DNA from: Phaeobacter sp. G2
Lineage (GTDB): Bacteria > Pseudomonadota > Alphaproteobacteria > Rhodobacterales > Rhodobacteraceae
NCBI GenBank assembly: GCA_025163595.1
Contig: CP104100.1
Span: forward strand, 1,550,001-1,614,000
DNA: 64,000 bases
Reading direction: 5' to 3'
Under the pieces are notes generated by a model. That model was not told the DNA's origin, searched no databases, and saw only the letters and a list, made by a program, of their open reading frames with translations. Both the position numbers and the translations under genes were made by a program. Shown one piece after another: positions 62,601 through 64,000 of the stretch. Each line of letters opens with the position of its first letter. Within the stretch, counting starts at the first letter, position 1.

Positions 62601-63337
62601 GCATGCTTCTGGAAGTCTCTGGTGTCTCCGTCAGCTTTGATGGGTTCAAGGCAATCAACAACCTGAGCTTTGCCATTGGCCAGGCAGAGATGCGGGCTAT
62701 CATCGGTCCCAATGGGGCGGGCAAAACCACCTTCATGGATATCGTCACCGGCAAGACCAAACCAGACGAGGGCAGGGTGACCTGGGGCGAGCGCAATATC
62801 TCGCTTTTGGGGATGAGCGAGGCCCGCATTGCCCGCGAGGGCGTTGGGCGCAAGTTCCAGAAACCCACGGTGTTTGAGGACCAGACAGTGCTGGAAAATC
62901 TGCTGATGGCGCTGCGCTCCAACCGTAGCCCTTTTGCGGTGATGTTTTATCGTGCCACCGCTGCCGACCTGGCGCGGGTTGATGAGCTGGCCACTGAGAT
63001 TGGCCTGTCAGAGGCGCTGGGGCGTAAATCCGGCGAGCTGAGCCACGGGCAGAAACAGTGGTTGGAAATTGGCATGTTGCTGGCGCAAGAGCCGCGCCTG
63101 TTGCTGGTGGATGAACCGGCCGCTGGCATGACCCCGGCTGAGCGCGAGCAAACCACTGCCATTCTGGTGGAGGCCGCCAAAACCCGCGCCGTGGTGGTGG
63201 TGGAACACGACATGGAGTTTGTGCGCAGGCTGGATTGCCGCGTCACGGTCTTGCACGAGGGGGCGGTTCTGGCGGAAGGCTCTTTGGATCACGTGACCGC
63301 AAACAGCCAGGTCATTGATGTATATTTGGGGCGCTGA
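62597..63337 (+). CDS. urtD: Urea ABC transporter ATP-binding protein UrtD
   Basis: The 246-residue LivG-type ATPase has Walker A GPNGAGKTTF (about 37-46), Q-loop region GVGRKFQKPTVFE, signature LSHGQKQWLEIGMLL and Walker B LLLVDEPAAGMTP. SHGQK in place of SGGQ is typical of UrtD. It overlaps urtC and is followed by urtE after three bases. Confidence 0.94.
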   Translation: MSMLLEVSGVSVSFDGFKAINNLSFAIGQAEMRAIIGPNGAGKTTFMDIVTGKTKPDEGRVTWGERNISLLGMSEARIAREGVGRKFQKPTVFEDQTVLENLLMALRSNRSPFAVMFYRATAADLARVDELATEIGLSEALGRKSGELSHGQKQWLEIGMLLAQEPRLLLVDEPAAGMTPAEREQTTAILVEAAKTRAVVVVEHDMEFVRRLDCRVTVLHEGAVLAEGSLDHVTANSQVIDVYLGR

Positions 63338-63340
63338 GAA

Positions 63341-64000
63341 ATGCTGACACTCGACGATTTCACCCTGCATTATGGTCACTCCCAAATCCTGCATGGGGTC
63401 TCGCTAGAGGCCAAGGCGGGTGCGGTGACCTGTGTGATGGGCACCAATGGGGTGGGCAAGACCAGCCTGATCCGGGCGATCTGTGGCCAGCATCAGCGCT
63501 CGGGCGGGCGCATGGTTCTGGATGGCGAAGAACTGCCACCGATGCCCGCGCATAAATTGGCGCAAAAGGGCGTCGCTGTGGTGCCGCAGGGGCGCGAGAT
63601 CTTTCCGCAGCTCACGGTGCGCGAAAACATGGAAACCGGGTTTTCCTGTCTGCCCAAATCCGACCATCACATCCCGGATGAGCTGTTTGATTTGTTCCCG
63701 ATCCTGAAGGATTTCATTGATCGGCGCGGTGGCGATTTGTCCGGTGGGCAACAGCAGCAACTGGCCATTGCACGGGCGCTGATCACCCGGCCCAAACTCT
63801 TGCTGCTGGATGAGCCAACCGAGGGCATTCAGCCCAATGTGATCCAGCAGATCGGCGAAGTGATCCGGCTGCTGCGCGATCGCGGCGACATGGCCATTGT
63901 ACTGGTGGAGCAGTATTTTGATTTTGCCTATGAGCTGGCAGATCACATCGTGGTGCTGCGCCGGGGCGAGGTGATCTTTGACGGCGACAAGGCCAGCACC
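63341..64000 (+). CDS. urtE: Urea ABC transporter ATP-binding protein UrtE (3' end outside window)
   Basis: The first 220 codons of a LivF-type ATPase are visible: MLTLDDFTLHYGHSQILHGV at the start, Walker A GTNGVGKTSL, PQGREIFPQLTVRENMETGF, signature LSGGQQQQLAIARAL, Walker B LLLLDEPTEGIQP and VEQYFDFAYELAD. MGTNGVGKTS, instead of GPNGAGKT, is characteristic of UrtE. Only about ten residues should be missing, judging from the family length of about 230. Confidence 0.93.
   Translation, partial: MLTLDDFTLHYGHSQILHGVSLEAKAGAVTCVMGTNGVGKTSLIRAICGQHQRSGGRMVLDGEELPPMPAHKLAQKGVAVVPQGREIFPQLTVRENMETGFSCLPKSDHHIPDELFDLFPILKDFIDRRGGDLSGGQQQQLAIARALITRPKLLLLDEPTEGIQPNVIQQIGEVIRLLRDRGDMAIVLVEQYFDFAYELADHIVVLRRGEVIFDGDKAST

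Overview
The window looks like chromosomal DNA of a marine alphaproteobacterium of the Roseobacter group (Rhodobacterales). This rests on gene content, not on a search. It is GC-rich, has tightly overlapping ATGA/TGATG gene junctions, a short-form hisG with hisZ, a B12-dependent class II ribonucleotide reductase, a DUF1489 gene, a LuxI-type synthase and an imuA-imuB-dnaE2 cassette behind an alphaproteobacterial GTTC-N7-GTTC LexA box. I saw no tRNA, rRNA, CRISPR array or prophage.

Layout. 1-3.1 kb (minus): a partial protein with six DGAV repeats, a BTAD/TolB-like/TPR regulator and an AhpD-like protein. 3.2-5.9 kb: a three-gene redox/methyltransferase operon. 6.1-7.1 kb: a complete IS5-family element. 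7.3-16.8 kb (minus): a seven-gene purine operon, xdhABC followed by a BMP-type ABC importer and a terminator. 17.2-28.7 kb: housekeeping genes (dnaE1, slyX, a crotonase, hisS-hisZ-hisG, a DUF1489 gene and nrdJ with tandem NrdR-like boxes). 28.8-31.1 kb: a small disturbed island, with a decayed YgjP-type peptidase gene, a coupled SRPBCC/ECF-sigma pair and a 5'-truncated azoreductase. 31.2-32.8 kb: a thioesterase and an iron-type alcohol dehydrogenase. 33.4-42.1 kb (minus): a ten-gene cobalamin uptake operon behind a cobalamin riboswitch (btuB-btuF-btuC-btuD-cbiZ-unknown-exbB-exbD-exbD-tonB). 42.3-47.6 kb (plus): the SOS mutagenesis cassette. 47.8-50.3 kb (minus): luxI next to a membrane hybrid histidine kinase. 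51.2-64 kb: a glutathione transferase, urease (ureD-A-hupE-B-C-E-F-G, minus) and, divergently, the urea importer urtABCDE (plus, cut at the window edge).

How the parts fit. Purines can be imported and oxidised by the xdh operon, and the urea that purine breakdown may finally yield can be imported by Urt and hydrolysed by urease, so nitrogen scavenging is a main theme. Cobalamin is the second theme: a riboswitch-controlled importer with its own Ton motor and a salvage amidohydrolase would supply the B12-dependent reductase NrdJ. The least explained parts are the LuxI plus membrane kinase pair, the ExbD pair in which one copy has Asn for the proton-carrying Asp, the unknown protein inside the B12 operon, and the SRPBCC/ECF-sigma unit.
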